A DNA stretch of 64,000 bases, taken from the NCBI RefSeq assembly GCF_965342175.1, contig NZ_CBDRBL010000024.1, forward strand, positions 1-64,000. Reading direction: 5' to 3'. Below are positions 18,284 through 27,479 of this stretch, piece after piece; the stretch's first letter is position 1, and each line of letters starts with the position of its first letter. The notes below the pieces were generated by a model, which did not search any database, had not been told where the DNA came from, and saw nothing but the letters and a program-made list of their open reading frames with translations. A program made the translations under genes and the position numbers. This DNA is from Actinacidiphila sp965342175. GTDB taxonomy: Bacteria > Actinomycetota > Actinomycetes > Streptomycetales > Streptomycetaceae.

Positions 18284-18631
18284 ATGGAATCCCCGCTCGA
18301 CCCAGCCGTCGCCGCCCGTCTCAAGCGCACCCCCGATGGCCTCGTGCCCGCTGTCGCGCAGCAGTACGACACCGGCGAGGTCCTCATGCTCGGATGGATG
18401 GACGACGAGGCGCTGCACCGCACCCTCACCACCGGCCGCTGCACCTACTGGAGCCGCAGCCGCCAGGAGTACTGGGTCAAGGGCGACACCTCCGGTCACG
18501 TCCAGCACGTGAAGTCGGTGGCCCTGGACTGCGACGGCGACACGATCCTGGTCAAGGTCGACCAGGTCGGCGCGGCCTGCCACACCGGCGACCGCACCTG
18601 CTTCGACGCCGGCGACCTGCCGCTGTCCTGA
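18284..18631 (+). CDS. hisI: phosphoribosyl-AMP cyclohydrolase
   Basis: HisI opens the purine ring of phosphoribosyl-AMP in the third histidine step. The protein is 115 residues, the monofunctional form without the HisE pyrophosphatase domain. Conserved metal-binding segments are seen: LDCDGDTILVKVDQVGAACHTGDRTCF with the Cys ligands, TYWSRSRQEYWVKGDTSG, and MLGWMDDEAL near the N-terminus. ATG at 18284. It lies directly before trpE, 4.4 kb from hisF, so the his genes are split into two transcription units here. Confidence 0.96.
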   Translation: MESPLDPAVAARLKRTPDGLVPAVAQQYDTGEVLMLGWMDDEALHRTLTTGRCTYWSRSRQEYWVKGDTSGHVQHVKSVALDCDGDTILVKVDQVGAACHTGDRTCFDAGDLPLS

Positions 18632-18663
18632 ACGGGCCGCGCCCGGGCATTAGGCTGCGGACC

Positions 18664-20184
18664 ATGACCACGGGCACCGTCACCCCCGACCTCGAGACCT
18701 TCCGCAAGCTGGCGCGGGACCGCCGCGTCATCCCGGTCAGCAGGAAGCTGCTGGCCGACGGGGACACCCCGGTCGCTCTGTACCGGAAGCTCGCCGCGGA
18801 ACGGACCGGCACCTTCCTGCTGGAGTCCGCGGAGAACGGCCGGTCGTGGTCCCGGTACTCCTTCGTCGGCGTCCGCAGCGCCGCCACCTTGACCGAGCGC
18901 GACGGCCGGGCCCACTGGACGGGCACACCCCCGGTCGGGGTGCCGGCCGACGGCGACCCGCTGGAGGCGCTGCGGGCCACGATCGAGGCCCTGCACACCC
19001 CGCGCGACCTGCACGACGACGCCGGGCTTCCGCCGTTCACCGGGGGCATGGTCGGCTACCTCGGCTACGACGTCGTACGCCGGCTGGAGCGCATCGGCGA
19101 CCACGCCCGCGACGACCTGGGGCTGCCCGAGCTGACCATGCTGCTCACCTCGGACCTGGCGGTGCTCGACCACTGGGACGGCTCGGTGCTGCTGATCGCC
19201 AACGCGATCAACCACAACGACCTGGAGACCGGGGTCGACGAGGCCCACGCCGAGGCCGTGCGGCGCCTCGACGCCATGACCGCCGACCTGGCCCGCCCCG
19301 TGGACTCCGCGCCCGCCGAACTGCCGCCCTCCCGGCTGCCGGAGGAGGTCGTCTCGCGCTTCGGCGGCCCCGCGTACCAGGCCGCGGTGGAGACGGCCAA
19401 GGAGTACATCCGGGCCGGCGACGCCTTCCAGGTCGTGCCCTCGCAGCGCTTCGAGACGCCCTGCTCGGCGAGCGCGCTCGACGTCTACCGCGTACTGCGG
19501 GCGACCAACCCCTCCCCGTACATGTACCTGCTGCGCTTCGACGGCTTCGACGTCGTCGGCTCCAGTCCGGAGGCGCTGGTGAAGGTCGAGGACGGCCGGG
19601 CCATGGTGCACCCCATCGCGGGCACCCGGCCGCGAGGCGCGACGCCCCGGGAGGACCAGGCGCTCGCCGACGAACTGCTCGCCGACCCCAAGGAGCGCGC
19701 CGAGCACCTGATGCTGGTGGACCTCGGCCGCAACGACCTCGGCAGGGTCTGCGAGCCGGGCAGCGTCGAGGTCGTCGACTTCATGTCGATCGAGCGCTAC
19801 AGCCACGTCATGCACATCGTCTCCACCGTCACCGGCAGCCTCGGCGCCGGCCGCACGGCCTTCGACGTCCTGACCGCCTGCTTCCCCGCGGGCACCCTGT
19901 CGGGCGCGCCCAAGCCCCGCGCGATGCAGATCATCGACGAACTGGAGCCCACCCGGCGCGGCCTGTACGGGGGAGCCGTGGGATACCTGGACTTCGCCGG
20001 GGACTCCGACACCGCGATCGCCATCCGCACAGCGGTGCTGCGCGACGGAACCGCCTACGTGCAGGCCGGCGCCGGCGTCGTCGCCGACTCGGACCCCGTC
20101 AGCGAGGACACCGAGTGCCGGAACAAGGCCGCCGCGGTGCTCCGCGCCGTCGCCACGGCGAACCGGATGCGCCCGGGGGCGTGA
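18664..20184 (+). CDS. trpE: anthranilate synthase component I
   Basis: TrpE aminates chorismate to anthranilate using ammonia from a separate TrpG. It has 506 residues with no fused glutaminase domain. The LLES element for tryptophan feedback binding is present (TFLLESAENG). The chorismate-binding half shows SPYMYLLRF, GSSPEALVKV, IAGTRPRGATPREDQ, LVDLGRNDLGRV and AGTLSGAPKPRAMQII. ATG at 18664, 32 bases after hisI, suggests co-transcription. trpG and trpD are not in this window. Confidence 0.96.
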   Translation: MTTGTVTPDLETFRKLARDRRVIPVSRKLLADGDTPVALYRKLAAERTGTFLLESAENGRSWSRYSFVGVRSAATLTERDGRAHWTGTPPVGVPADGDPLEALRATIEALHTPRDLHDDAGLPPFTGGMVGYLGYDVVRRLERIGDHARDDLGLPELTMLLTSDLAVLDHWDGSVLLIANAINHNDLETGVDEAHAEAVRRLDAMTADLARPVDSAPAELPPSRLPEEVVSRFGGPAYQAAVETAKEYIRAGDAFQVVPSQRFETPCSASALDVYRVLRATNPSPYMYLLRFDGFDVVGSSPEALVKVEDGRAMVHPIAGTRPRGATPREDQALADELLADPKERAEHLMLVDLGRNDLGRVCEPGSVEVVDFMSIERYSHVMHIVSTVTGSLGAGRTAFDVLTACFPAGTLSGAPKPRAMQIIDELEPTRRGLYGGAVGYLDFAGDSDTAIAIRTAVLRDGTAYVQAGAGVVADSDPVSEDTECRNKAAAVLRAVATANRMRPGA

Positions 20185-20273
20185 CCCGTCCGGACGGACG
20201 CCCACGGGCACCGGACGGACGCGGGGCGGGCCCCGCGTGCCGGGGCTGCGCGGCGACGGGGGATAGTGGACGG

Positions 20274-20951
20274 GTGAGCAGCCCCGTACCCCAGCCCAGC
20301 ACCCTCGCAGAGCCGGCCGCCGAGTCCACGTCGCGCCGGCGCTCGGCCGGCCGCGGCAGCCTCCTCCTCGCCCTGGCGAGCGGTGTGCTCGGTGCCGCGG
20401 TCGTGCTCCTGGCCTCGGGCAAGACCTGGCAGGAAGGCAGCGCCCCGTTCGCCGCCGGCGGAATGCCGGTCGAAGTCTCCGGCCAGCAGGTCACCGGCGT
20501 GCCGGGCGCGCTCGCGCTGGTGGGCCTCGCCGCCCTCGTCGCGGTCTTCGCCGTCCGCGGAGCCGCCCGGCTGCTCGTCGGCGGGCTGATCGCGCTGTGC
20601 GGGGCCGGGGCCCTGGCGGCGGCACTGCTGTCGCTGGGCGACACCTCGGCCCTGGACGCGGCCGCGGCGACCGCCAGCGGTCTGTCCCGTACCACCGTCA
20701 CCGGGGCCTCCACCAGTGCCTGGCCGGGCGTCTGCGCGGCCGGCGCCGGGCTCCTGCTGCTCGCCGGCGCCGTCGCCCTGCTCCGCGCGCGGACCTGGCC
20801 CGGTATGTCGAACCGGTACGGCCGCGCCACCCCGAACGGCGCCCGCTCCACCCGCCCCACCCGTGCCGCCGCGTCAAGTGCGGGCGAGGGGCGCCCCGAA
20901 GACCTGTGGAAGGCGCTCGACCGCGGTGAGGACCCCACCGAGGCACCCTGA
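20274..20951 (+). CDS. tryptophan-associated membrane protein (TIGR02234 family)
   Basis: This 225-residue membrane protein has four predicted helices: SLLLALASGVLGAAVVLLAS, ALALVGLAALVAVFAV, LLVGGLIALCGAGALAAALLS and AAGAGLLLLAGAVALL. The loop after helix 1 contains KTWQEGSAPF. It matches my recollection of the Trp biosynthesis-associated membrane family (Trp_oprn_chp) that regularly follows trpE in actinomycetes. GTG at 20274. The cytoplasmic tail ends EDLWKALDRGEDPT. A role in tryptophan transport or regulation is often assumed but unproven. Confidence 0.85.
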   Translation: MSSPVPQPSTLAEPAAESTSRRRSAGRGSLLLALASGVLGAAVVLLASGKTWQEGSAPFAAGGMPVEVSGQQVTGVPGALALVGLAALVAVFAVRGAARLLVGGLIALCGAGALAAALLSLGDTSALDAAAATASGLSRTTVTGASTSAWPGVCAAGAGLLLLAGAVALLRARTWPGMSNRYGRATPNGARSTRPTRAAASSAGEGRPEDLWKALDRGEDPTEAP

Positions 20952-21073
20952 CGCGCCGGGCCACCCCCGCGCGCGAGGCGTGAGCGCAACGGGGGACAAT
21001 GTCGGGTGACCCGTGCCGTCGCGCGGGCGGACGAACTGACGACCTTTTCTCGAAGAACGACTTGGGAGCACTC

Positions 21074-21286
21074 ATGGCGGGCAACAGCCACGGACACACC
21101 CCTGCCGCCTGGACCGGCGTGACCATCGCCTTCATCGGCTTCTGCGTCGCGGCTGCCTTCGTCGTCCTGGCGGAGCCGATCGGTATGTTCGCGGGCCTGG
21201 CGGTGGCGGCGCTGGGCGGTCTGGTCGGTCTCGGCATGCGTGCCGCGGGGCTCGGCCAGCAGCGGCCGGAGAAGCAGCGCGCCTGA
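21074..21286 (+). CDS. HGxxPAAW family small membrane protein
   Basis: This 70-residue protein starts MAGNSHGHTPAAWTGV, the HGxxPAAW signature, followed by two hydrophobic helices (VTIAFIGFCVAAAFVVLA and MFAGLAVAALGGLVGLGM). ATG at 21074 has a GGGAG site six bases upstream. It sits in the trp region between the TIGR02234 gene and the DUF2752 gene, a recurrent neighbourhood in Streptomyces. Function is unknown. Confidence 0.88.
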   Translation: MAGNSHGHTPAAWTGVTIAFIGFCVAAAFVVLAEPIGMFAGLAVAALGGLVGLGMRAAGLGQQRPEKQRA

Positions 21287-21395
21287 TCCGTGTGAGGGGC
21301 TGTGGAGCCGCTGCCGGTGGGTTCGCCGGTGGCGGCTCGGCGTTTTCCGGCCACCCCGGCTGTTCCGGGCGGGCACGGAGCGGCACAATCACGGG

Positions 21396-21812
21396 GTGAC
21401 CGAGACCGCCGCCAGGCCCAAGCCGAGTGCCCTCGCCGCCCCTCTGGGCGTCCTCGGCGGTGTCGCCGCCGCCTTCGCGTACGTCGGCACCTTCGACCCG
21501 AACGAGGCCGGGCACTATCCCGTGTGCCCCCTGCTGCACTACACGGGCCTGTACTGCCCGGGCTGCGGCGGGCTGCGCAGCGCCTACGCGGTCGTGCACG
21601 GGGACTTCGGCACCGCGTTCGGCCTCAACGCGCTCGCCGTGGCGGGCTATCTGCTCTTCGCCGTGCTGTGGACGGTCTGGTTCACCAGGACGCTGCGCGG
21701 GCAGCCGTTCGCCCTCGCTCCGCGGGCCGTCCACTGGTGGGCGATCGTGGGCGTCGTGGCCCTCTTCACCGTCGTCCGCAACCTCCCGTTCGGAGCCGCG
21801 CTGGCTCCCTGA
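21396..21812 (+). CDS. DUF2752 domain membrane protein
   Basis: This 138-residue protein has three helices and the DUF2752 core CPLLHYTGLYCPGCGGLRSA, with its conserved CPGCGGLR stretch, followed by YAVVHGDFGTAFGLNALA. GTG at 21396 is used. The conserved Cys and His might bind metal or act in redox chemistry, but no function is established. It precedes trpC, from which it is separated by 146 bases containing a strong hairpin. Confidence 0.88.
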   Translation: MTETAARPKPSALAAPLGVLGGVAAAFAYVGTFDPNEAGHYPVCPLLHYTGLYCPGCGGLRSAYAVVHGDFGTAFGLNALAVAGYLLFAVLWTVWFTRTLRGQPFALAPRAVHWWAIVGVVALFTVVRNLPFGAALAP

Positions 21813-21839
21813 CCTGCTCCGCGACAGGGTCCGTACGGT

Positions 21840-21890
21840 CCGCCGGCGGGCGGCGGCACCGCCGGATGCGGGTGCTCCGCCCACCGGCGG
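21840..21890 (+). terminator. strong hairpin between DUF2752 gene and trpC
   Basis: Arms 21840-21853 and 21877-21890 pair at 13 of 14 positions around a 23-base loop, all G/C. No U-run follows. It begins 28 bases after the DUF2752 stop and ends 68 bases before the trpC GTG, so it may be a terminator separating the trpC unit or part of a leader. No Trp-rich leader peptide is visible. Confidence 0.5.
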
Positions 21891-21958
21891 TTACCATCGC
21901 AGTGCCGGTGGAACATCTCACTGGCTTGATCGTTTCGGTGTGGAAGGGGTCCGGTCGC

Positions 21959-22768
21959 GTGAGTGTGCTCGACGAGATCATCGACGGAGTCCGCGAGGAC
22001 CTCGCCGAGCGGCAGGCCCGAACCTCCCTCGAGGAGCTCAAGGAGCGGGCGGCGAAGGCGCGCGACGCGAAGGACGGCGTGGCAGCCCTGCGCGGGGACA
22101 GCGTCAAGGTCATCTGCGAGGTCAAGCGGTCCAGCCCCTCCAAAGGCGCCCTCGCGGCCATCGCCGACCCCGCGGGCTTGGCCGCCGACTACGAGGCGGG
22201 CGGCGCCGCCGTCATCTCGGTCCTCACCGAGCAGCGCCGCTTCGGCGGCTCGCTTGCCGACCTGGAGGCCGTCCGCGGCAAGGTGGACGTCCCCGTGCTG
22301 CGCAAAGACTTCATCGTCACCGCCTACCAGCTCTGGGAGGCCCGCGCCTACGGGGCCGACCTGGCGCTGCTGATCGTCGCGGCCCTGGAGCAGGACGCGC
22401 TGGTCTCCCTCATCGAGCGGGCCGAGTCCATCGGGCTCACCCCGCTGGTCGAGGTGCACGACGAGGAGGAGGTCGCGCGGGCCGTCGACGCCGGCGCCCG
22501 CGTCATCGGCGTCAACGCTCGCAACCTCAAGACCCTCGAGGTCGACCGCGGCACCTTCGCCCGGGTCGCCCCGGAGATCCCGGACCACATCGTCAAGGTG
22601 GCCGAGTCCGGCGTCCGCGGCCCGCACGACCTCATCGCCTACGCCAACGAGGGCGCCGACGCGGTGCTCGTCGGCGAGTCCCTGGTGACCGGCCGCGACC
22701 CCAAGGCGGCCGTCGCCGACCTGGTCGCCGCCGGCGCGCACCCCGCGCTGCGCCACGGACGGGGCTGA
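21959..22768 (+). CDS. trpC: indole-3-glycerol-phosphate synthase
   Basis: TrpC closes the indole ring from CdRP. It is 269 residues, a single TIM barrel not fused to TrpF. Catalytic segments are present: VKVICEVKRSSPSKG (catalytic Lys), PVLRKDFIVTAYQLWEA, LTPLVEVHDEEE, VIGVNARNLKTLEVD and KVAESGVRGPHD. GTG at 21959 has a GGAAGGGG site. It is followed eight bases later by trpM and then by trpB and trpA, the Streptomyces trpCMBA arrangement. Confidence 0.96.
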   Translation: MSVLDEIIDGVREDLAERQARTSLEELKERAAKARDAKDGVAALRGDSVKVICEVKRSSPSKGALAAIADPAGLAADYEAGGAAVISVLTEQRRFGGSLADLEAVRGKVDVPVLRKDFIVTAYQLWEARAYGADLALLIVAALEQDALVSLIERAESIGLTPLVEVHDEEEVARAVDAGARVIGVNARNLKTLEVDRGTFARVAPEIPDHIVKVAESGVRGPHDLIAYANEGADAVLVGESLVTGRDPKAAVADLVAAGAHPALRHGRG

Positions 22769-22776
22769 CCGGCGCC

Positions 22777-22914
22777 ATGACGGCTTACGCGCGACTGGCC
22801 CGGGGCTGTCGGCCCCGTGGCTGCCGCGCGCCCGCGCGGCGCGTCCTCGGTCGCCGCGTGCGCTACCACATCGGCTGCGAGCCGGGTCAGATCAACGGGC
22901 GCCGATGGCGCTGA
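22777..22914 (+). CDS. trpM: tryptophan biosynthesis modulator TrpM
   Basis: A 45-residue, very Arg-rich protein (MTAYARLARGCRPRGCRAP near the start, then RVRYHIGCEPGQINGRRW) is encoded between trpC and trpB. The position and the RGCRPRGCRAPARRV segment fit TrpM, a small protein first described in S. coelicolor as modulating tryptophan synthesis and development. Three Cys residues are notable for its size. ATG at 22777 follows the trpC stop by eight bases; there is no clear Shine-Dalgarno, so it may depend on coupling. The assignment rests on position and remembered sequence, not a search. Confidence 0.78.
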   Translation: MTAYARLARGCRPRGCRAPARRVLGRRVRYHIGCEPGQINGRRWR

Positions 22915-22951
22915 GGGCGGCGCCCGCCCACTGATCCGGGCGCGGCCGTGC

Positions 22952-22972
22952 CCACCGGCGTCCCGCCGGTGG
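22952..22972 (+). promoter_or_regulatory. perfect 8-bp hairpin upstream of trpB
   Basis: CCACCGGC (22952-22959) pairs with GCCGGTGG (22965-22972) around a five-base loop. It lies in the 198-bp trpM-trpB spacer, which is unusually long for this tight operon and holds further G/C-rich inverted sequence. It may attenuate or stabilise the trpBA message. Confidence 0.4.
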
Positions 22973-23112
22973 CCGTCCGGCCGTGCCCTCCGGTGGCGGA
23001 CGCGCGCCCATGCCGCCGGCGGCGCCCGCCGTGCCGCCGCGCCGTGACGAGACCACTGGTACGCGAGACCACGGGGGCCCGTGCCCGCGCCCCCGAAGGA
23101 GCCGAGAACGTC

Positions 23113-24353
<1,241 letters not shown>

Positions 24354-24357
<4 letters not shown>

Positions 24358-25163
24358 GCGGGCAGCTCGAGTTGCTGGACCGGACCCTGGCCGGGGCCAG
24401 GGCCGAGGGACGCGCCGCCCTGGTGGCCTACCTCCCGGCGGGCTTCCCGACCGTGGAGGGCGGCATCGAGGCGGCGAAGGCCGCCCTGGAGGGCGGCGCC
24501 GACGTCGTCGAGATCGGCCTGCCGCACAGCGACCCCGTGCTGGACGGCCCGGTCATCCAGACGGCGGACGACATCGCCCTGCGCGGCGGCGTGCGGATCA
24601 AGGACGTACTGCGCACGGTGCGCGAGGCACACGCCGCGACCGGGAAGCCGATCCTGGTCATGACCTACTGGAACCCGGTCGACCGCTACGGCGCCGAGCG
24701 CTTCGCGGCCGGGCTCGCGGAGGCCGGAGGCGCGGGCTGCATCCTGCCGGACCTGCCGGTGGAGGAGTCCGAGGCGTGGCGGAAGGCCGCCGAGCAGCAC
24801 GGCCTCGCCACCGTGTTCGTGGTCGCCCCGAGCAGCCGCGACGAGCGGCTGGCCAAGATCACGGCGGCGGGCACGGGCTTCGTCTACGCGGCCTCGCTCA
24901 TGGGGGTCACCGGCACCCGCGAGAGCGTCGGCGCCGAGGCGGCCGACCTGGTGCGGCGCACCCGCGCGCAGACCGAACTGCCGGTCTGCGTGGGCCTCGG
25001 CGTCTCCAACGCCGCCCAGGCGGCCGAGGTGGCCGGCTTCGCGGACGGGGTGATCGTCGGCTCGGCGTTCGTCAAGCGGCTGCTGGACGCGCCGGACCTG
25101 GAGCAGGGCCTCGCCGGCGTACGCGAACTGGCGGCGGACCTCGCCCGGGGCGTCCGCCGGTAG
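24354..25163 (+). CDS. trpA: tryptophan synthase alpha subunit
   Basis: TrpA cleaves indole-glycerol phosphate and channels indole to TrpB. The protein is 269 residues. The catalytic Glu is in VVEIGLPHSDPVLDGPVIQ, where most families have PFSDP instead of the PHSDP seen here. Other segments are LPDLPVEESEAW, VYAASLMGVTGTR and VCVGLGVSNAAQAAEV (phosphate loop). GTG at 24354 overlaps trpB. It closes the trpCMBA operon. Confidence 0.97.
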
Positions 25164-25238
25164 CGCTACCTCACTCTTCCGGGGGAAACATGGGCCGGGG
25201 GTACGCGCGAGCGTGCCCCCGGTTCGTTGTCCCTGGGT

Positions 25239-26075
25239 GTGAGCGAGAAGAACCGTGAAGGAAAGCGCACTGCCCGGGAACGGCTGCAGGAGCAGCGCGC
25301 CCACGACCAGCGCCGGCAGAAGCGCAAGAGGACGCTGATCGTCGCGGGCTCCGTCGTGGGCGTCCTGGCGATCGGAGCGGTCATCGGAGTGGTCGTGTCG
25401 GGCAGCGACGGCGGCAGCGGTGCGGGAGCCCCGGCCGTCACCCCGGCGGGCGCGACCGGCAAGGACAAGCTGGCCCTTCCCAACGGCGCGAGCGACGCGC
25501 CGTCCACCCTGACCGTGTACGAGGACTTCCGCTGCCCGGCCTGCGCGGCCTACGAGAAGGAGCTCCGCGACACCGTCCACGGCCTCCAGGACGACGGGCA
25601 GCTCAAGGTCGAATACCACCTCGTCCGGCTCATCGACGGGAACCTGGGCGGCAAGGGCTCGCTCAACGCCGCCAACGCCGCGGCCTGCGCGCAGGACGAG
25701 GGCAAGTTCCGCGCCTTCCACGACGTCCTGTACGAGAACCAGCCGGAGGAGACCGACGACCGCTTCGCGGACAAGAACTTCCTGCTGGAACTGGCGGGCA
25801 AGGTGCCGGGCCTCAAGAACTCCGCCTTCACCACCTGCGTGAAGGACGGCACGTACGACGACTGGGTGAACGCCAACAACGAGGCCTTCGGAGCCGCCGG
25901 CTTCAACTCCACGCCCACCATCCTGCTGGGCGGCACCAACCTCCTCGCCCAGGGGCAGCCCAACCTGACCGCGGACCGGCTCAAGCAGCTGGTCACCGAG
26001 GCCAACAAGGGCAAGAAGCCCGGCACCGAGACCCAGGGCGCCACCCCGCCGAGCGCCTCGGACTCGCCGGGATAG
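25239..26075 (+). CDS. DsbA-like thioredoxin-fold membrane-anchored protein
   Basis: This is a 278-residue predicted extracytoplasmic thiol-disulfide protein. A basic cytoplasmic head (RERLQEQRAHDQRRQKRKR) is followed by one transmembrane helix (TLIVAGSVVGVLAIGAVIGVVV) and a thioredoxin_4/DsbA-type domain with the active site CPAC in YEDFRCPACAAYEKEL. The cis-Pro region is seen in NSTPTILLGG. GTG at 25239 is favoured over a TTG four codons earlier. It stands 75 bases after trpA and is probably a separate function: oxidative folding of exported proteins. Confidence 0.88.
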   Translation: MSEKNREGKRTARERLQEQRAHDQRRQKRKRTLIVAGSVVGVLAIGAVIGVVVSGSDGGSGAGAPAVTPAGATGKDKLALPNGASDAPSTLTVYEDFRCPACAAYEKELRDTVHGLQDDGQLKVEYHLVRLIDGNLGGKGSLNAANAAACAQDEGKFRAFHDVLYENQPEETDDRFADKNFLLELAGKVPGLKNSAFTTCVKDGTYDDWVNANNEAFGAAGFNSTPTILLGGTNLLAQGQPNLTADRLKQLVTEANKGKKPGTETQGATPPSASDSPG

Positions 26076-26204
26076 GCGAGCGGCCCGGCCGCCGCCGGGG
26101 GCCCGCCGTGGCCCCGCGGACCGGCTGAGAGCGCCGCCTGTTATCCAGCCGTTGCCGGGCGGGTCCCCGCCGCAGCCGCCCGGCACGGTAGCGTCGGAGG
26201 TGCC

Positions 26205-27290
26205 ATGGAACTCGAACTCGCATTCATTCCCAGCCCGTCGCGTGGGGTCATCCACCTGGGCCCCATCCCTCTGCGCGGCTACGCCTTCTGCATCATCATC
26301 GGTGTCTTCGTGGCCGTGTGGCTCGGAGGCAGGCGATGGGCCGCCCGCGGCGGACTGAAGACCACGGTCGCGGACATCGCCGTCTGGGCGGTTCCGTTCG
26401 GCCTGGTCGGAGGCCGCCTCTACCACGTGATCACCAGTTACGAGCTCTATTTCGGCGAGGGCAAGGACTGGGTCGGCGCGTTCAAGGTCTGGGAGGGCGG
26501 CCTCGGCATCTGGGGCGCCATCGCCCTGGGCGCCCTCGGCGCCTGGATCGCGTGCCGGCGCCGCGGCATCTCGCTGCCCGCGTACGCCGACGCAGTGGCG
26601 CCCGGCATCGCTTTCGCCCAGGCCATCGGCCGCTGGGGCAACTGGTTCAACCAGGAGCTCTACGGGCGTCCCACCGATCTGCCCTGGGCGCTGAAGATCG
26701 ACAGCGTCCACCGGCCGGCCGACAGCCTGGACGTCGCGACCTACCATCCGACCTTCCTGTACGAGTCGCTGTGGTGCGTCGGCGTCGCCCTGCTGGTCAT
26801 CTGGGCCGACCGGCGCTTCAAGCTGGGCCACGGCCGCGCCTTCGCGCTCTATGTCGCGGCCTACACCGTCGGGCGCTTCTGGATCGAGTACCTGCGCGTC
26901 GACGACGCACACCATGTGCTCGGCCTTCGGCTGAACGACTGGACGTCGATCCTGGTCTTCGTCGCCGCCGTGGCCTACATCGTGGTCTCGGCGAAGCTGC
27001 GACCGGGGCGTGAGGAGGTCGTCGAGCCCGCGGCCGTCGCTGCGGGCGGGGCCTCCGGGGAGGACGCGGGCCCCGACGAGGCCGACGCCGAGGTGGACGA
27101 CGCCAAGGTGGCCGACGCCGAGGTGGCCGACGCCAAGGTGGCCGACGCCGAGGTGGACGACGCAGAGAAGGTCGTCGCCAGGGTGGCCGACGCCGAGGTG
27201 GACGACGCCGAGGACGCGGGCGGGAAGGACGGCAAGGACGCCGCTCCCGTCCCCGTCGACGCCGAGGCCAAGCCCGCCAAGAACCTCTGA
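26205..27290 (+). CDS. lgt: prolipoprotein diacylglyceryl transferase with acidic repeat tail
   Basis: Lgt transfers diacylglycerol to the lipobox Cys of prelipoproteins. Residues 1-270 form the seven-helix enzyme: WEGGLGIWGAIALGALGAW, the signature GRWGNWFNQELYGRPT and HPTFLYESLWC are clear. The last about 90 residues are an added cytoplasmic, Ala/Asp/Val-rich tail with repeated five-residue VADAE/VADAK/VDDAE units. Actinobacterial Lgt proteins often have charged tails, but this one is strikingly regular. ATG at 26205. Confidence 0.96.
   Translation: MELELAFIPSPSRGVIHLGPIPLRGYAFCIIIGVFVAVWLGGRRWAARGGLKTTVADIAVWAVPFGLVGGRLYHVITSYELYFGEGKDWVGAFKVWEGGLGIWGAIALGALGAWIACRRRGISLPAYADAVAPGIAFAQAIGRWGNWFNQELYGRPTDLPWALKIDSVHRPADSLDVATYHPTFLYESLWCVGVALLVIWADRRFKLGHGRAFALYVAAYTVGRFWIEYLRVDDAHHVLGLRLNDWTSILVFVAAVAYIVVSAKLRPGREEVVEPAAVAAGGASGEDAGPDEADAEVDDAKVADAEVADAKVADAEVDDAEKVVARVADAEVDDAEDAGGKDGKDAAPVPVDAEAKPAKNL
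27082..27216. repeat. 15-bp-period repeats in the lgt tail
   Basis: Repeats of a 15-bp unit of the kind GTGGCCGACGCCGAG/AAG encode the VADAE/VADAK/VDDAE tail of Lgt. The units are near-identical at DNA level, so replication slippage probably made them. Confidence 0.85.
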
Positions 27291-27372
27291 CGCCCGCGTG
27301 GCGCGTTCCGCGGCCGCCGTCACCGCCTGGTGGCCGCGGCCGCGGCGTTTCCCGCCGACGGCGTTTTCGCAG

Positions 27373-27391
27373 GTAAGGCAGGCTTTCCTTG
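27373..27391. promoter_or_regulatory. candidate iron-regulator (DmdR/IdeR-type) box
   Basis: The 19-bp segment at 27373-27391, read on the minus strand, agrees at about 13 of 19 places with the IdeR/DmdR consensus TWAGGTWAGSCTWACCTWA; the central AAGGCAGGCTTTCCTT is an imperfect palindrome. It lies about 90 bases upstream of the VIT transporter ATG. The match is imperfect, so this is a candidate only. Confidence 0.4.
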
Positions 27392-27479
27392 CTGGAAACG
27401 CAGGAAATTCGAGCGTACGGTCGAGGCGTTCGGGGGAGCGGGGCGGGGAGCGCCGTCCCCGGAAAGGAGCGTCTCGACC

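Noticed and set aside
18636..18663. A Trp-rich leader peptide attenuator before trpE
   Set aside because: Only 32 bases separate hisI and trpE, and no run of Trp codons is present.
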